A stretch of 64,000 bases of DNA from CAWJNF01 sp963844235. Its GTDB lineage: Bacteria > Actinomycetota > Thermoleophilia > Gaiellales > Gaiellaceae. A program made the translations under genes and the position numbers. Positions 51,558 through 61,805 of the stretch are shown piece by piece. The DNA is taken from positions 186,001-250,000 of the forward strand of contig CAWJNF010000004.1 in NCBI GenBank assembly GCA_963844235.1, in the 5' to 3' direction. Position 1 is the stretch's first letter; the number at the start of each line of letters is the position of its first letter. The notes under the pieces are model-generated. The model worked only from the letters and a program-made list of their open reading frames with translations, did no database searches and was not told where the DNA came from.

Positions 51558-52403
51558 TTGGGCGCTCTCGGCTTCGGCCTCGCCACGGCGCTGCTGTGGG
51601 GGATCCTGGCGCTGACCTCGGCCCGGGCCGCCCGCGTGGACGGCCCGTGGACGTCGCTCGCCGCGTACCTCCTCTTCGGCGCGCTCGTGAGCGTGCCGGC
51701 CGCGTTCGCGACCGGCCTGCCCGACGCGCCCGCGAGCGACTGGGCGTGGGCCGCGGCCACGGGAGTGGTCATCGTCGGCGCCAGCCTGTGCTGGCTCGCA
51801 GCCGTCTCGACCGGGAAGGTGAGCCTCGTCACCCCGATCGTCGCGACCGACGGCGCCATCGCCGCGCTGATCTCGATCGCGATCGGAGAGCGCCTCGGCG
51901 CCGGCGTCGGCGCCGCCCTGGTCGTGATCGTGGTCGGCATCGTCCTCGTCTCGGTGCGCGGCGGCATCCACATTCACGGCGAGGGATCGGGGCGCACCGT
52001 GCTGCTCGCCCTCGGCGCCGGGGTCATGTTCGGCCTCACGTTCGTGACCGGCGCGCAGCCGGAGGAGCTGAACGCCCTCTGGATCGTCGCCGTCGGCAGG
52101 GTCGTGGCGCTCATGATCGCGCTTCCGATCGTCGTGAGCCAGGGCTCGAGCATCCGCCCGAGCCGGGCCGCGCTGCCGTTTATCGCCGTGACCGGCGCCT
52201 TCGACGTGCTCGGCTATGCGGCCTTCATCCAGGGCTCCCACACGAGCCTCGCGGTCGCGTCCGTCGTCGCCTCGCAATACGTCGTCGTAGCCGTGCTCGG
52301 AGGGGTTCTGCTCTTCCACGAGCGCCTGACCCGGCTGCAGACGGTCGGGATCCTCCTTACGATCGCCGGTGTCACAGCCCTCGCGCTGGTCCAGGCCGTT
52401 TGA
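51558..52403 (+). CDS. EamA/DMT-family transporter
   Basis: A 281-residue protein with ten predicted membrane helices in two EamA halves (GFGLATALLWGILALTSARAA and GRTVLLALGAGVMFGLTFVTGAQ). The second half ends VLGGVLLFHERLTRLQTVGILLTIAGVTALAL, typical of drug/metabolite transporters. It starts with TTG 51558, 15 bases after the Rieske gene, implying co-transcription; it might move the Rieske substrate or product. Confidence 0.8.
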   Translation: MGALGFGLATALLWGILALTSARAARVDGPWTSLAAYLLFGALVSVPAAFATGLPDAPASDWAWAAATGVVIVGASLCWLAAVSTGKVSLVTPIVATDGAIAALISIAIGERLGAGVGAALVVIVVGIVLVSVRGGIHIHGEGSGRTVLLALGAGVMFGLTFVTGAQPEELNALWIVAVGRVVALMIALPIVVSQGSSIRPSRAALPFIAVTGAFDVLGYAAFIQGSHTSLAVASVVASQYVVVAVLGGVLLFHERLTRLQTVGILLTIAGVTALALVQAV

Positions 52404-52434
52404 CGCGACCGGCCGGGGCCGCTATACACCCGCC

Positions 52435-53253
52435 GTGGCTCTGCCCCCGAGCTTTCGCCCCCTGGCGTCCGTCGCGCACTGCGAGGGCGTCGCCACCGGT
52501 CCTAACGGCGTGCTCTGGACCGGCGACGAGCTCGGCGCCGTCTTCCGGGTCGACCCCGCCGACGGCGCCCACGAGCAGGTGGCGGACATCGGCACGTGGG
52601 TGCTCGGGCTCGCCGCCGACGCGCAGTCTCGCCTCTACGTCTGCGCGTACGCCGACGGGTCGATCGTCCGGGTCGATCCCGCGACCGGGGAGCGAGACGT
52701 CTACTGCGACGGGCTCCGCACGCCGAACTGGTGCGTGTTTGCCCCGGACGGCACGCTGTACGTCTCTGAGTCGGGACCGGAGGAGTACGACGCCCGCGCG
52801 GGCCGCATCATCCGCATCCCGGCCGGTGGTGGCTCGTTCGAGCCGCTCGACCTGCCTCCGCTCGCCTTCGCGAACGGCATGGCGCTCGCACCGGACGGCA
52901 CGCTCTACGTCGCCGAGAGTTTCGTGCCCCAGGTACGCGCGGTCCGCGACGGCGAGGCGCCCGTGCACTGCGAGCTGCCGGGCACGGTCCCGGACGGGCT
53001 CGCGCTCGCTGCCGACGGCGGCATCCTCGTGACGTCCTACCAGCCGAACCTCGTGCTCCGCATCCCGCCCGGGGGCGGCCCGCCGGAGCCCTTCCTCGAC
53101 GACTGGCGGGGAACGCAGCTCCTGACACCGACGAACGCCGCCTTCTACGGCCCCGAGCTCCGCGACCTCGCCGTCGCGTCAATCTGCGGCTGGTCGCTGT
53201 CCACGGTCGAGACGCCGTGGCCCGGGCAGCCGCTCTTCTACCCGTCGCTCTGA
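52435..53253 (+). CDS. SMP-30/gluconolactonase-like beta-propeller protein
   Basis: A 272-residue six-bladed propeller. Blade repeats are visible (CEGVATGPNGVLWTGDELGAVFRVDP, FAPDGTLYVSESGP, NGMALAPDGTLYVAES, DGLALAADGGILVTSY). Metal ligands in this family come from Glu, Asn and Asp residues such as those in CEG, TPNWC and GLALAADG. It would hydrolyse a lactone, possibly a sugar lactone. The start is GTG 52435. Palindrome copies 3 and 4 lie directly after it. Confidence 0.75.
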   Translation: MALPPSFRPLASVAHCEGVATGPNGVLWTGDELGAVFRVDPADGAHEQVADIGTWVLGLAADAQSRLYVCAYADGSIVRVDPATGERDVYCDGLRTPNWCVFAPDGTLYVSESGPEEYDARAGRIIRIPAGGGSFEPLDLPPLAFANGMALAPDGTLYVAESFVPQVRAVRDGEAPVHCELPGTVPDGLALAADGGILVTSYQPNLVLRIPPGGGPPEPFLDDWRGTQLLTPTNAAFYGPELRDLAVASICGWSLSTVETPWPGQPLFYPSL

Positions 53254-53265
53254 GCTCGCGGTTGC

Positions 53266-53287
53266 GGGGCCGGATATATCCGGCCCC
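53266..53287. repeat. GGGCCGGAT palindrome, copy 3
   Basis: GGGGCCGGAT-AT-ATCCGGCCCC followed by CTAC, 12 bases after the SMP-30 gene stop. Confidence 0.8.
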
Positions 53288-53300
53288 TACATCCTCCGTT

Positions 53301-53324
53301 GCGGGCCTGAGATCCGGCCCCTAC
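53301..53324. repeat. GGGCCGGAT palindrome, copy 4 (degenerate left arm)
   Basis: GCGGGCC-TGAG-ATCCGGCCCCTAC: the left arm has lost its GGA core. The CTA at 53321-53323 is the (minus-strand TAG) stop codon of the CaiB gene. Confidence 0.75.
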
Positions 53325-54304
53325 ATCGGCCCGCAGAGCTCGTCTCGCCACGTCTCGGTGTGCTCGCCGAGCGCCGGCGCCGGGGCCTGCGGGACGGGCT
53401 CGCCGAGGTCGGCTGCCGCCTCCTCTCGCGTCGCCACGGGGCCGACGCAGACATCCTCGCCGTCGAAGAGCTCGAGCCAATCGGCGAGCGGCCGCTCCCG
53501 GAAGACGGCCGTGAGTGCCGCTGTCAACTCCTCCTGGGCGTCCGCGTCGTACTGGCGGGAGGCGAGCTCCGGCCGGCCGAGCAGCTCGCAGACCCGTGCG
53601 AAGAACCTCTCCTCGAGCGCGCCAAGGGTGAGGTGACGCCCGTCCGCGGTGGCGTAGATCCCGTAGCAGGCGAGGCCGCCGGTGAGCAGCCTGGGAAGGG
53701 GATCGCCGCCCAGCCTGTGCGAGACGAAGCGGTGCGACCCGTGGGTCATCGAGACGACGACGTGCCTTCCGAGCCCGGTGCTGGACCGCTCGTAGAGCGC
53801 CGCCAGGATCTCGGCAACCGCCGCGAGCCCGCCGGCGGCCACGTCGGCGGCCTGCACCGGTGGGATGCCCGGCGCCGTGTCCCAGAGAGCCCCCGCCCAC
53901 CCGAGGTAGTTGACGTCGTGGCCCGCGCGCTGTGCGTGGCGGCCCTCGGCGCCGAAGCCGGTCAGCGAGCAGTAGACGACCGCATCCGGTAGGTCGCCGG
54001 GGCCGACGCCGAGCCGGGCGACGACGCCCGGGCGGAAGCCCTCGAGCACCACGTCCGCGCGCGCGCACAGGGCACGGCCGAGCGCCGGGTCACGCTTGAG
54101 ATCGCAGACGACCGACTCCTTGCCGGCGTTCAAAAGCTCGAACCAGCCCGGTGCGAGCGCCCGCATCGGATCGCCTTCGGGTGGCTCGAGTCGCACCACC
54201 CGCGCTCCGAGTCGCAGCAGCTCCCGGCTCGCGAACGGCCCCGGCAGGTACCAGCTGAGGTCGGCGACGAGAAGGCCGGCGAGCGGTCTCGGGAAGGCGC
54301 TCAC
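53321..54304 (-). CDS. CaiB/BaiF (class III) CoA-transferase family protein
   Basis: A 327-residue protein with the family N-terminus (LLVADLSWYLPGPFASRELLRLGARVVRLE), the ADVVLEGFRPGVVARLG segment, and the catalytic Asp in AGHDVNYLGWAG. It would transfer CoA between acyl groups or racemise 2-methylacyl-CoA. It is about 30-70 residues shorter than typical, ending shortly after a GEDVCVGPV region; its stop comes from a palindromic repeat, so 3' truncation is possible. GTG 54302-54304 overlaps the SDR stop (GTGA). Confidence 0.8.
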   Translation of the reverse strand: MSAFPRPLAGLLVADLSWYLPGPFASRELLRLGARVVRLEPPEGDPMRALAPGWFELLNAGKESVVCDLKRDPALGRALCARADVVLEGFRPGVVARLGVGPGDLPDAVVYCSLTGFGAEGRHAQRAGHDVNYLGWAGALWDTAPGIPPVQAADVAAGGLAAVAEILAALYERSSTGLGRHVVVSMTHGSHRFVSHRLGGDPLPRLLTGGLACYGIYATADGRHLTLGALEERFFARVCELLGRPELASRQYDADAQEELTAALTAVFRERPLADWLELFDGEDVCVGPVATREEAAADLGEPVPQAPAPALGEHTETWRDELCGPM

Positions 54305-55047
54305 CCGCGGGCGAGGAAGCCGCCGTCGACGGCGAGCGTCCAGCCGGTCGTGAAGGTCGCATCGGAGCAGAGCCACACCGCCGCCTCCGCGACCTCGTCG
54401 GCGTCGCCCATGCGGCCGAGCGGGTGGAGCCGCACGAGCGCCTCGCGATCCGCCATGTCGGTGACGGTGTCGGTCATGCCGGCGTCGATGACACCGGGCG
54501 CGATGCAGTTCGCGCGCACGCCGAGCGGCCCGTACTCGACGGCGATCGTGCGCGTGAGCATCTCGACCCCGGCCTTCGAGACCGCATAGGCGGAGTCGTG
54601 CTCCCAGACGCGCATGCCGGCGACCGAGGTGATGTTGAGGACCGAGCCGCCGCCCGCATCGACGAGCCAGGGCAGCGCCGCGCGGCATACGTAGAACGTC
54701 CCGCTGAGGTTGACCCTGATCGTCGTATCCCAGCTCTCGATCGAGAGCTCGCCGACAGGCTTCCACTCGCAGTCGACGGCCGCCGCGTTCACGACGACGT
54801 CCAGCCCACCGAGCAGCTCGCGGGCACGAGTCACGGCAGCTTCCACCTGGGTCGAGTCGCCGGCGTCGGCCGGAAGGGCGAAGGCGCGGGACTCGAGCGT
54901 GAGGCAGAGCTCCTCGAGCGCCGCGGCGTTGCGCCCCATGCAGCCGACCGTCGCGCCTTCGCGCACGAAGGCGGAGGCGATGGCGCTTCCGATCCCGCCC
55001 GCCGCCCCGGTGACGAGCGCCCGCCGGCCGGCGAGCCGCGTGCTCAC
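54301..55047 (-). CDS. Short-chain dehydrogenase/reductase (classical SDR)
   Basis: A 248-residue classical SDR with TGxxxGxG in LVTGAAGGIGSAIA (12-25), NAAAVD (about 86), catalytic Ser in NITSVAGM and YxxxK in SAYAVSKAGV. The C-terminus is WTLAVDGGFLARG. The start is GTG 55045-55047. Translationally coupled to the CaiB gene, so the pair may act on the acyl part of one CoA pathway. Confidence 0.87.
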   Translation of the reverse strand: MSTRLAGRRALVTGAAGGIGSAIASAFVREGATVGCMGRNAAALEELCLTLESRAFALPADAGDSTQVEAAVTRARELLGGLDVVVNAAAVDCEWKPVGELSIESWDTTIRVNLSGTFYVCRAALPWLVDAGGGSVLNITSVAGMRVWEHDSAYAVSKAGVEMLTRTIAVEYGPLGVRANCIAPGVIDAGMTDTVTDMADREALVRLHPLGRMGDADEVAEAAVWLCSDATFTTGWTLAVDGGFLARG

Positions 55048-55231
55048 CCGATTCCACCCGTCCTGGTGCCGCCCATGCCGCCTCCTCCACTGCCGACGTC
55101 AGGGCGCTCATACCACATCGACGGCGCCATGGGAATAGCCGGCCCGAGACAGGATCGCGACGGCCGATGAAATTCGACGGTGCCTCAGGTCGTTAGGATC
55201 GGGCAGGCAGTCGGTCATCGAGAGGAGAGGC

Positions 55232-56659
55232 ATGGCACAGGATCCCCGCCGCTGGAAGGCTCTCGCCGTACTCGGCATCGCGTACCTGATGGTGGTGCTC
55301 GACATCTCCATCGTGAACGTGGCGCTGCCACAGATTCAGGAAGATCTCGGGTTCGCTCCCGAGAACCTCCAGTGGGTGATCAGCGGCTATGCCCTGACCT
55401 TCGGTGGCTTCCTACTGCTCGGCGGCCGGGCCGGCGACCTGCTCGGCCGGCGCAAAGTGTTCGTGACCGGGCTCATACTCTTCGCTGCCTTCTCGCTCCT
55501 GTGCGGCTTCTCGACCTCGGACGGGATGCTGATCGCCGCCCGTGCCCTCCAGGGCGCCGCCGGCGCGATCCTGTCGCCGTCGGTCTTCTCGATCACGATG
55601 GTCACATTCGAGGAGGGCCCCGAACGGAACAAGGCGCTCGGGATCCTGGGCGCGATCGCCGGCTCGGGTGCCGCGATCGGCGTGCTCCTCGGCGGCATCC
55701 TGACCGAGTACGCCGGCTGGCAGTGGATCTTCTACGTCAACGCCCCGATCGCCGTCATCGCGCTGCTCCTCGTGTACCGCTACGTCAGCGAGAGCCGCGT
55801 CGAGGGCCTGCGCCGCCACTTCGACGCACTCGGAGCGACGACCGTCACCGCGGGCCTGATGCTGCTCGTCTACGCCCTCACGCAGGCGAACAACGCCGGC
55901 TGGGGCTCTGCTCAGACGATCGGCATGCTGATCGGTGCCGTCGTCCTGCTCCTCGCCACCCTGGTGATCGAGCAACGCTCGCCGTCGCCGCTCGTGCCGC
56001 TCAGCTTCTTCAAGCGGCGCACGCCGACCGGAGCGAACGTGATCGGCTTCGGGCTCGGGACGATGGTGTTCGGGATGTTCTACCTCCTGTCGCTGTACAT
56101 GGGCGACGTGCTCGGCTTCTCGCCGATCGAGCGCGGCCTCGGATACCTCGCAGTCGCGCTGACTGCCGTCGTGGCCTCGGGCATCGCTCAGGCGCTCGTC
56201 ACGAAGATCGGCGTCCGGCCGGTCCTCGCGACGGGTCTGACCCTGCTCGGAGGCGGCCTCATCTGGTTCACGCAGATCTCGGTCGACGGCTCGTACGTCG
56301 TCGACCTTCTGCCCGGCTTTCTGCTGATCGGGGTGGGCCTCGGCTTCTCCTTCGTCCCGATCTCGATCGCCGCGCTGGCGGGTGTCCCGGGCCACGAGGC
56401 CGGCCTCGCATCCGGTCTCATCAACACATCGCAGCAGATCGGCGGAGCGCTCGGCATCGCCATCCTCGTGACCGTCGCGACGAGCCGTACCGACAGCCAG
56501 CTCGCCGAGGGAGCCGACGTCCCAGAGGCGCTGACGAGCGGATTCAGCGCCGCGTTCTGGGTCGGGGCCGCGTTCGCGCTGATCAGCCTGATCGCCACCT
56601 TCCTGATGCTGCGCCGCGAGGAGCTGGAGGCATCACCCGCGGGGGCGCCGGTCGCCTGA
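55232..56659 (+). CDS. MFS transporter, DHA2 family (14 helices)
   Basis: A 475-residue drug:H+ antiporter-type permease. Helix 1 is followed by MVVLDISIVNVALPQIQEDL (motif D1). The cytoplasmic loop has GGRAGDLLGRRKVFV (motif A). Motif C-type GAIAGSGAAIGVLLGGILTEYAGWQWIFYVNAP is at about 140-172. The protein ends ALGIAILVTVATSRTDSQ and a final helix. An export role is likely; the substrate is not predictable. ATG 55232 with GAGGAGAGG about 8 bases upstream. Confidence 0.87.
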   Translation: MAQDPRRWKALAVLGIAYLMVVLDISIVNVALPQIQEDLGFAPENLQWVISGYALTFGGFLLLGGRAGDLLGRRKVFVTGLILFAAFSLLCGFSTSDGMLIAARALQGAAGAILSPSVFSITMVTFEEGPERNKALGILGAIAGSGAAIGVLLGGILTEYAGWQWIFYVNAPIAVIALLLVYRYVSESRVEGLRRHFDALGATTVTAGLMLLVYALTQANNAGWGSAQTIGMLIGAVVLLLATLVIEQRSPSPLVPLSFFKRRTPTGANVIGFGLGTMVFGMFYLLSLYMGDVLGFSPIERGLGYLAVALTAVVASGIAQALVTKIGVRPVLATGLTLLGGGLIWFTQISVDGSYVVDLLPGFLLIGVGLGFSFVPISIAALAGVPGHEAGLASGLINTSQQIGGALGIAILVTVATSRTDSQLAEGADVPEALTSGFSAAFWVGAAFALISLIATFLMLRREELEASPAGAPVA

Positions 56660-56670
56660 CGACCGGCCGA

Positions 56671-57682
56671 TCAGATCGCGCGCACCGGGCCCTGCTCGAA
56701 CGTCGCCCGGACGGTCGTCGAGAGCCGCTCGCCGGGTGCGAGGGCGATCGCCTCGCCGGCCGCGACGGCCTGCTCGAGCGGGAGCCTCGTCGTCCACGGC
56801 TCGATGCCCAGCGCGTAGGAGCCGGCGAGTGGCATCGCCCTGGCCCCGCCGTAGGCCTGCCAGGAGACGAGCCAGCGGAAGAGCGACGCGTCGAAGTCGA
56901 GCCGGAAGGAGAGACCGAGCTGCGGGTTCTCGACGGCGACCCACCCGGCGTCGAGGTCGGTGAGGTACACATCGTCGTGGGACGCGGCCTCGGGCCCGGG
57001 AATCTCGCGCAGATCCACTGTTCCGCCGGTCCTGAGCACGCCGTGCGGCCAGGTGGAGCGCTGCCCGGGCTCGAGCCGGGCCGTGTCCTCCCAGAGCTCG
57101 GGAATCGTGACGATCGTGCCGGCAGGGGCGTGGAGCACCGAGCCGGGGGCCAGGAACGGCGGTCCGACGACGACGTGATGACCCCAGACGAGATGGGCCT
57201 GCGCGTCCGAGTCGTTCGTCGCGACCTCGGCGACCTCCAGGGCAGGCACGCCGGCCGGTAGCCGGAGCGTGCGCTCGAGCAGAAAGGGCGTCCGCCGGCA
57301 GCGAACCGCGAGCCGTACGGTCGCCGCGTCCACCCCCGACTCGGCCTCGACGACCTGCCACGGAAGCGTGGCGACCTCGCCGTGGAACGGGATCGACTCT
57401 CCGCGATACGAGCACGGGTCGCCGGCGCTCGGGAAGAGGGCCTGCCAGCCGCCCTCGTACTGCTCGAGAAACGCGTGCCCGTCGCTGCCGGCGCGCGGTG
57501 GGGCCCCCGGCGGCTGCAGGCCCCAGGGCGCCTCGAAGAGCGCGTTCACGCCGCCGTCGGCCCGGGCCAGCTCGACGATGTCGGCGCCCTTGGCCGGGAG
57601 GACGGTGACGCGCAGGAGCTCGTTCTCGAGCGTCAACGCCTCCCAGCCGCGGCGCTCGCCGCGCGAGACACGGCAAGGACCG

Positions 57683-57690
<8 letters not shown>
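56671..57690 (-). CDS. Aldose epimerase-like (galactose mutarotase fold, DUF4432-like) protein
   Basis: A 339-residue mutarotase-superfamily beta-sandwich. Visible are LRVTVLPAKGADIVEL, EQYEGGWQALFPSAGDP, LVWGHHVVVGPPFL (candidate His) and GSYALGIEPWTTRL. Members interconvert sugar anomers or act on keto-deoxy sugars. The start GTG 57688-57690 overlaps the 3' end of the sugar ABC ATPase gene, and it is the last gene of the catabolic operon. Confidence 0.8.
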
Positions 57691-58815
<1,125 letters not shown>

Positions 58816-58816
<1 letters not shown>

Positions 58817-59931
58817 CAGCGCACCCGGAGCTGCTCGACGGCCTCGTCGTCCAGCTCGATCCCGAGACCCGGGCCTTCCGGGACGGCGAGCTTGCCCTCA
58901 CGCAGCTCGAACGGCCTCGTCAGCAGGCCGCCCGCCAGCGGCGAGTCGGCGACCGAGAACTCCGAGTAGGTCGGCTTTGCGGCGCCCGCCGCCATGTGCA
59001 GCGACGCGGCGACGAGCACGCCGGTAGAGAAGCAGTGGGGCACGACCTCGACGTTGCGATCCGCGGCCAGGCGCAGGACGTCCCGGGCCACCGTGAAGCC
59101 ACCGCAGCGTGAGACGTCCGGCTGGAGCACGTCCACCCCGCCGAGCTCGACGAGGCGGCGGAACGGCTCGTACGTGGAGTCAGCCTCGCCGGCGGCGATC
59201 CGCACGGCCGCGGCATCGCAGAGCCGGCGGTAGCCGTCGTAGTCGTCCGGCGCCAGCGGCTCCTCGAGCCAGTACAGGCCGACGTCGGACACGCGGTCGA
59301 GCAGCGCGAGGGCCGACTCGACCGTGTACGCCTGGCCCCCGTCGATCATCAGGTCGCGCTCCAGGCCGATCGTCTGGCGCGCGGCACGGATCAGCTCCTC
59401 GTCGAGACCGGCGTCTCGGCCGAGCGGGCCCCAGCCGAGCTTCAGCGCCCCGTAGCCGGCCTCGACCGCCGCCTGCGCGACGGCAATGACACCCTCCGGG
59501 CTCTCCGGCATGACCTCGCTCGCGTAGACGCGGATGTCCGCCGGCCGACCGCCGAGAAGCTCGCAGACCGGCTTTCCGGTTGCCTTGCCCACGAGGTCCC
59601 ACAGTGCGATGTCGATCGCGCTGACGACGTGGAGCGCGAGCGCCGAGCGCCCGTAGTACGACGAGCCGTCGTACAGCAGGCGCCACAGCCGGGCGGGATC
59701 GCCCGAGTCCTCTCCCACCAGCAGCTCCCGCGCGCCACGACTGATGGCGTGCGACGCGGGCATCTCGACCATCGTCCGTGCCAGGTACGGCGACGTGTCC
59801 GCCTCCCCGATCCCGACGAGGCCCTCGTCGGTGTGCACGCGGACGAGGAAGGCGTCCTGGGTGCCGTCGGCGCGACCGACGTCCACCTCGGGAAGGCGAA
59901 CGACGATCGCTTCGACGTCGCTGATGCGCAT
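58816..59931 (-). CDS. Mandelate racemase/enolase-superfamily dehydratase
   Basis: A 371-residue enzyme with metal ligands Asp in LMIDGGQAYT (about 196), Glu in WLEEPLAPDD and Glu in IAAGEADS, and the Asp/His dyad in QPDVSRCGG and VVPHCFSTG. The KxK position reads LKLGW (second Lys absent). It probably dehydrates an aldonate. A distant paralogue lies at 41961. It overlaps both operon neighbours by one base. The ATG is 59929-59931. Confidence 0.87.
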
Positions 59932-60671
59932 CAGAACGTCACCGTAAGGCCGCCGTCGACCGTGACGACCTGGCCGGTCACGTACGTGTTCTGGTCGCTC
60001 GCGAGCCACGCGACCGGCGCCGCGATCTCCTCGGGCTCGGCGTAGCGCCGGATCGGGAGCTTGCCGTTCTCGACGTAGATCTCGCGAAACCAGTCGGACT
60101 CGAGCTCGTTGCGCCCGTCGACCACCGCCATCCGCGTGTTCACGAAGCCCGGCGCGACGGCGTTCACGAGGATGCCGTGCCGCGACAGCTCCACCGCCAG
60201 CGTCCGGGTCGCCTGGTTCAGGCCGCCCTTGGCGGCGTCGTACGACAGCGCTGTCTCCTCTCCGAATTCGCCGTGCACGGAGGTGATGTTCACGATCCGC
60301 CCGTAGCCTCGCTCGGCCATGCCGCGGGCTGAGCACGTCGCGAGGAGCACGGGGGCCTCGAGGTTGACCGCCAACACCCGTCGCCAGGAGTCGAGAGCCA
60401 TCTCCAACGCGAGAGCGGGCTCGAAGATGCCGGCGCAGCTCACGAGTATGTCGAGCGGGCCGATCCGTGCCTCGACCTGCTCGACGAGCGTCGCGACGCC
60501 CGCCGTCTCGCCGAGGTCGTAGCGGAACGAGTCGACCTCCAGGCCGGTTACCTCCTCGCGATCGACGACCGCGACGCGGGCGTCCTCGGCCAGGAAGCGC
60601 GTGACGATCGCGCGGCCGATCCCGTTCGCGCCGCCGGTGACGAGAGCGGTCCGGCCTCGTAGGAGGCTCAT
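59931..60671 (-). CDS. Short-chain dehydrogenase/reductase
   Basis: A 246-residue classical SDR: ALVTGGANGIGRAIV (9-23), SCAGI, catalytic Ser in NITSVHGEFG and YxxxK in LSYDAAKGGLN, ending QVVTVDGGLTVTF. In sugar-acid operons such SDRs oxidise the sugar or the keto-deoxy acid. First gene of the minus-strand operon (SDR, dehydratase, ABC ATPase, epimerase); ATG 60669-60671. Divergent from the LacI gene, 111 bases away. Confidence 0.87.
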   Translation of the reverse strand: MSLLRGRTALVTGGANGIGRAIVTRFLAEDARVAVVDREEVTGLEVDSFRYDLGETAGVATLVEQVEARIGPLDILVSCAGIFEPALALEMALDSWRRVLAVNLEAPVLLATCSARGMAERGYGRIVNITSVHGEFGEETALSYDAAKGGLNQATRTLAVELSRHGILVNAVAPGFVNTRMAVVDGRNELESDWFREIYVENGKLPIRRYAEPEEIAAPVAWLASDQNTYVTGQVVTVDGGLTVTF

Positions 60672-60782
60672 GCGGTCGATGGTCGGGGTGCGGGCGGAAG
60701 CGGGGTCACACGATTGCCTGCGACCCTAGAATGCACGCCGACGGGCTGTCAAGCGGCATCACCGGCCCGAGCCTACTCGACG

Positions 60783-61784
60783 ATGAAGAACACCGTCCGC
60801 CTCCGCGACGTGGCCGCCGCTGCCGGCGTCGACGCGTCGGTTGTCTCCCGGGTCCTCTCCGGCGACGTCCGTCTGTCGGTCCGGCCGGAGACGCGGCAGC
60901 GCGTGCTCGAGGCGGCCTCCAGACTCGACTACCGGCCAAACACGGCGGCGCGAACGCTGAAGACCGCGCGCACGATGGCGATCGGCCTGACCGTGCCGGA
61001 CCTCGCCAACCAGAACTACGCGACCATCGCGGTCGGCGCCGAGGAGCGAGCGGCGGTCGCCGGGTACGTCCTTCTCGTCGCGAGCGGCTCGTCGTCCGAG
61101 CGCATGCTCGCGCTCCACGGGAGGATCGACGGCCTGCTCGTCGGCATGGCGACGACGGAGACGCCGCGGCTCGGCCAGTTCGGCCGGGGCCTCCCGGCCC
61201 TGCTCGTCAACCGGCGCGAGCCTTGCGGGATCGCGAGCGTGACCGTCGACGACGAGGCCGGCGGGGCGCTCGCCACCCGCCACCTGCTCTCGCTCGGACA
61301 CCGCGTGATCGGTCACGTCGCGGGCCCGCAGAATGCCGATACGGCGCGCCGCCGGCTGCGCGGCTACCGGCAGGCGCTCGCAAGCTCGGACGTGGAAGGG
61401 CGCCCGGAGCTCGTGTGCGAGACGTCGTTCGACGAGGCGGGGGGCCACGTCGCCGCCAACCGGCTGCTACGCCTCAGGCCCCGACCGACGGCGCTGTTCG
61501 TGGCGAACGTCCGTGCGGCGATCGGCGCGATGGCGGCGGCGCGTCGGGCCGGCCTGCGGATTCCGGACGACGTCTCGATCGTCGGCTTCCACGACGCTCC
61601 CTTCGCCGGCTTTCTCGATCCGCCGCTGACCACCGTCCGCATGCCGCTGCACGAGATGGGCCGGCAGGCCGTCGACAGCCTCCTCTCCCTGCTCGGCGGA
61701 GCAGAGGTCGAGGACTCCATGGTCGCGACGCCGCCGGAGCTCATCGTCAGGGACTCGACCGCACCGCCCGCACTCGCTAGCTAG
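60783..61784 (+). CDS. LacI family transcriptional regulator
   Basis: A 333-residue repressor. The helix-turn-helix is RLRDVAAAAGVDASVVSRVLSG (residues 6-27), with hinge YRPNTAARTLKTART, then a periplasmic-binding-like ligand domain (IGLTVPDLANQNYATI, VNRREPCGIASVTVDD, VSIVGFHDAPFAGFLDPPLTTVRMP). It likely controls the divergent sugar-acid operon. ATG 60783 begins directly before the HTH; a longer frame from 60714 adds no homologous sequence. No unambiguous operator was seen in 60672-60782. Confidence 0.87.
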   Translation: MKNTVRLRDVAAAAGVDASVVSRVLSGDVRLSVRPETRQRVLEAASRLDYRPNTAARTLKTARTMAIGLTVPDLANQNYATIAVGAEERAAVAGYVLLVASGSSSERMLALHGRIDGLLVGMATTETPRLGQFGRGLPALLVNRREPCGIASVTVDDEAGGALATRHLLSLGHRVIGHVAGPQNADTARRRLRGYRQALASSDVEGRPELVCETSFDEAGGHVAANRLLRLRPRPTALFVANVRAAIGAMAAARRAGLRIPDDVSIVGFHDAPFAGFLDPPLTTVRMPLHEMGRQAVDSLLSLLGGAEVEDSMVATPPELIVRDSTAPPALAS

Positions 61785-61805
61785 CTGAACCGAAGGAGGA
61801 CGCAC

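Noticed and set aside
60672..60782. Search for a LacI operator in the divergent gap
   Set aside because: Only a weak GCCG...CGGC symmetry was seen; no convincing dyad of LacI type, so not annotated.
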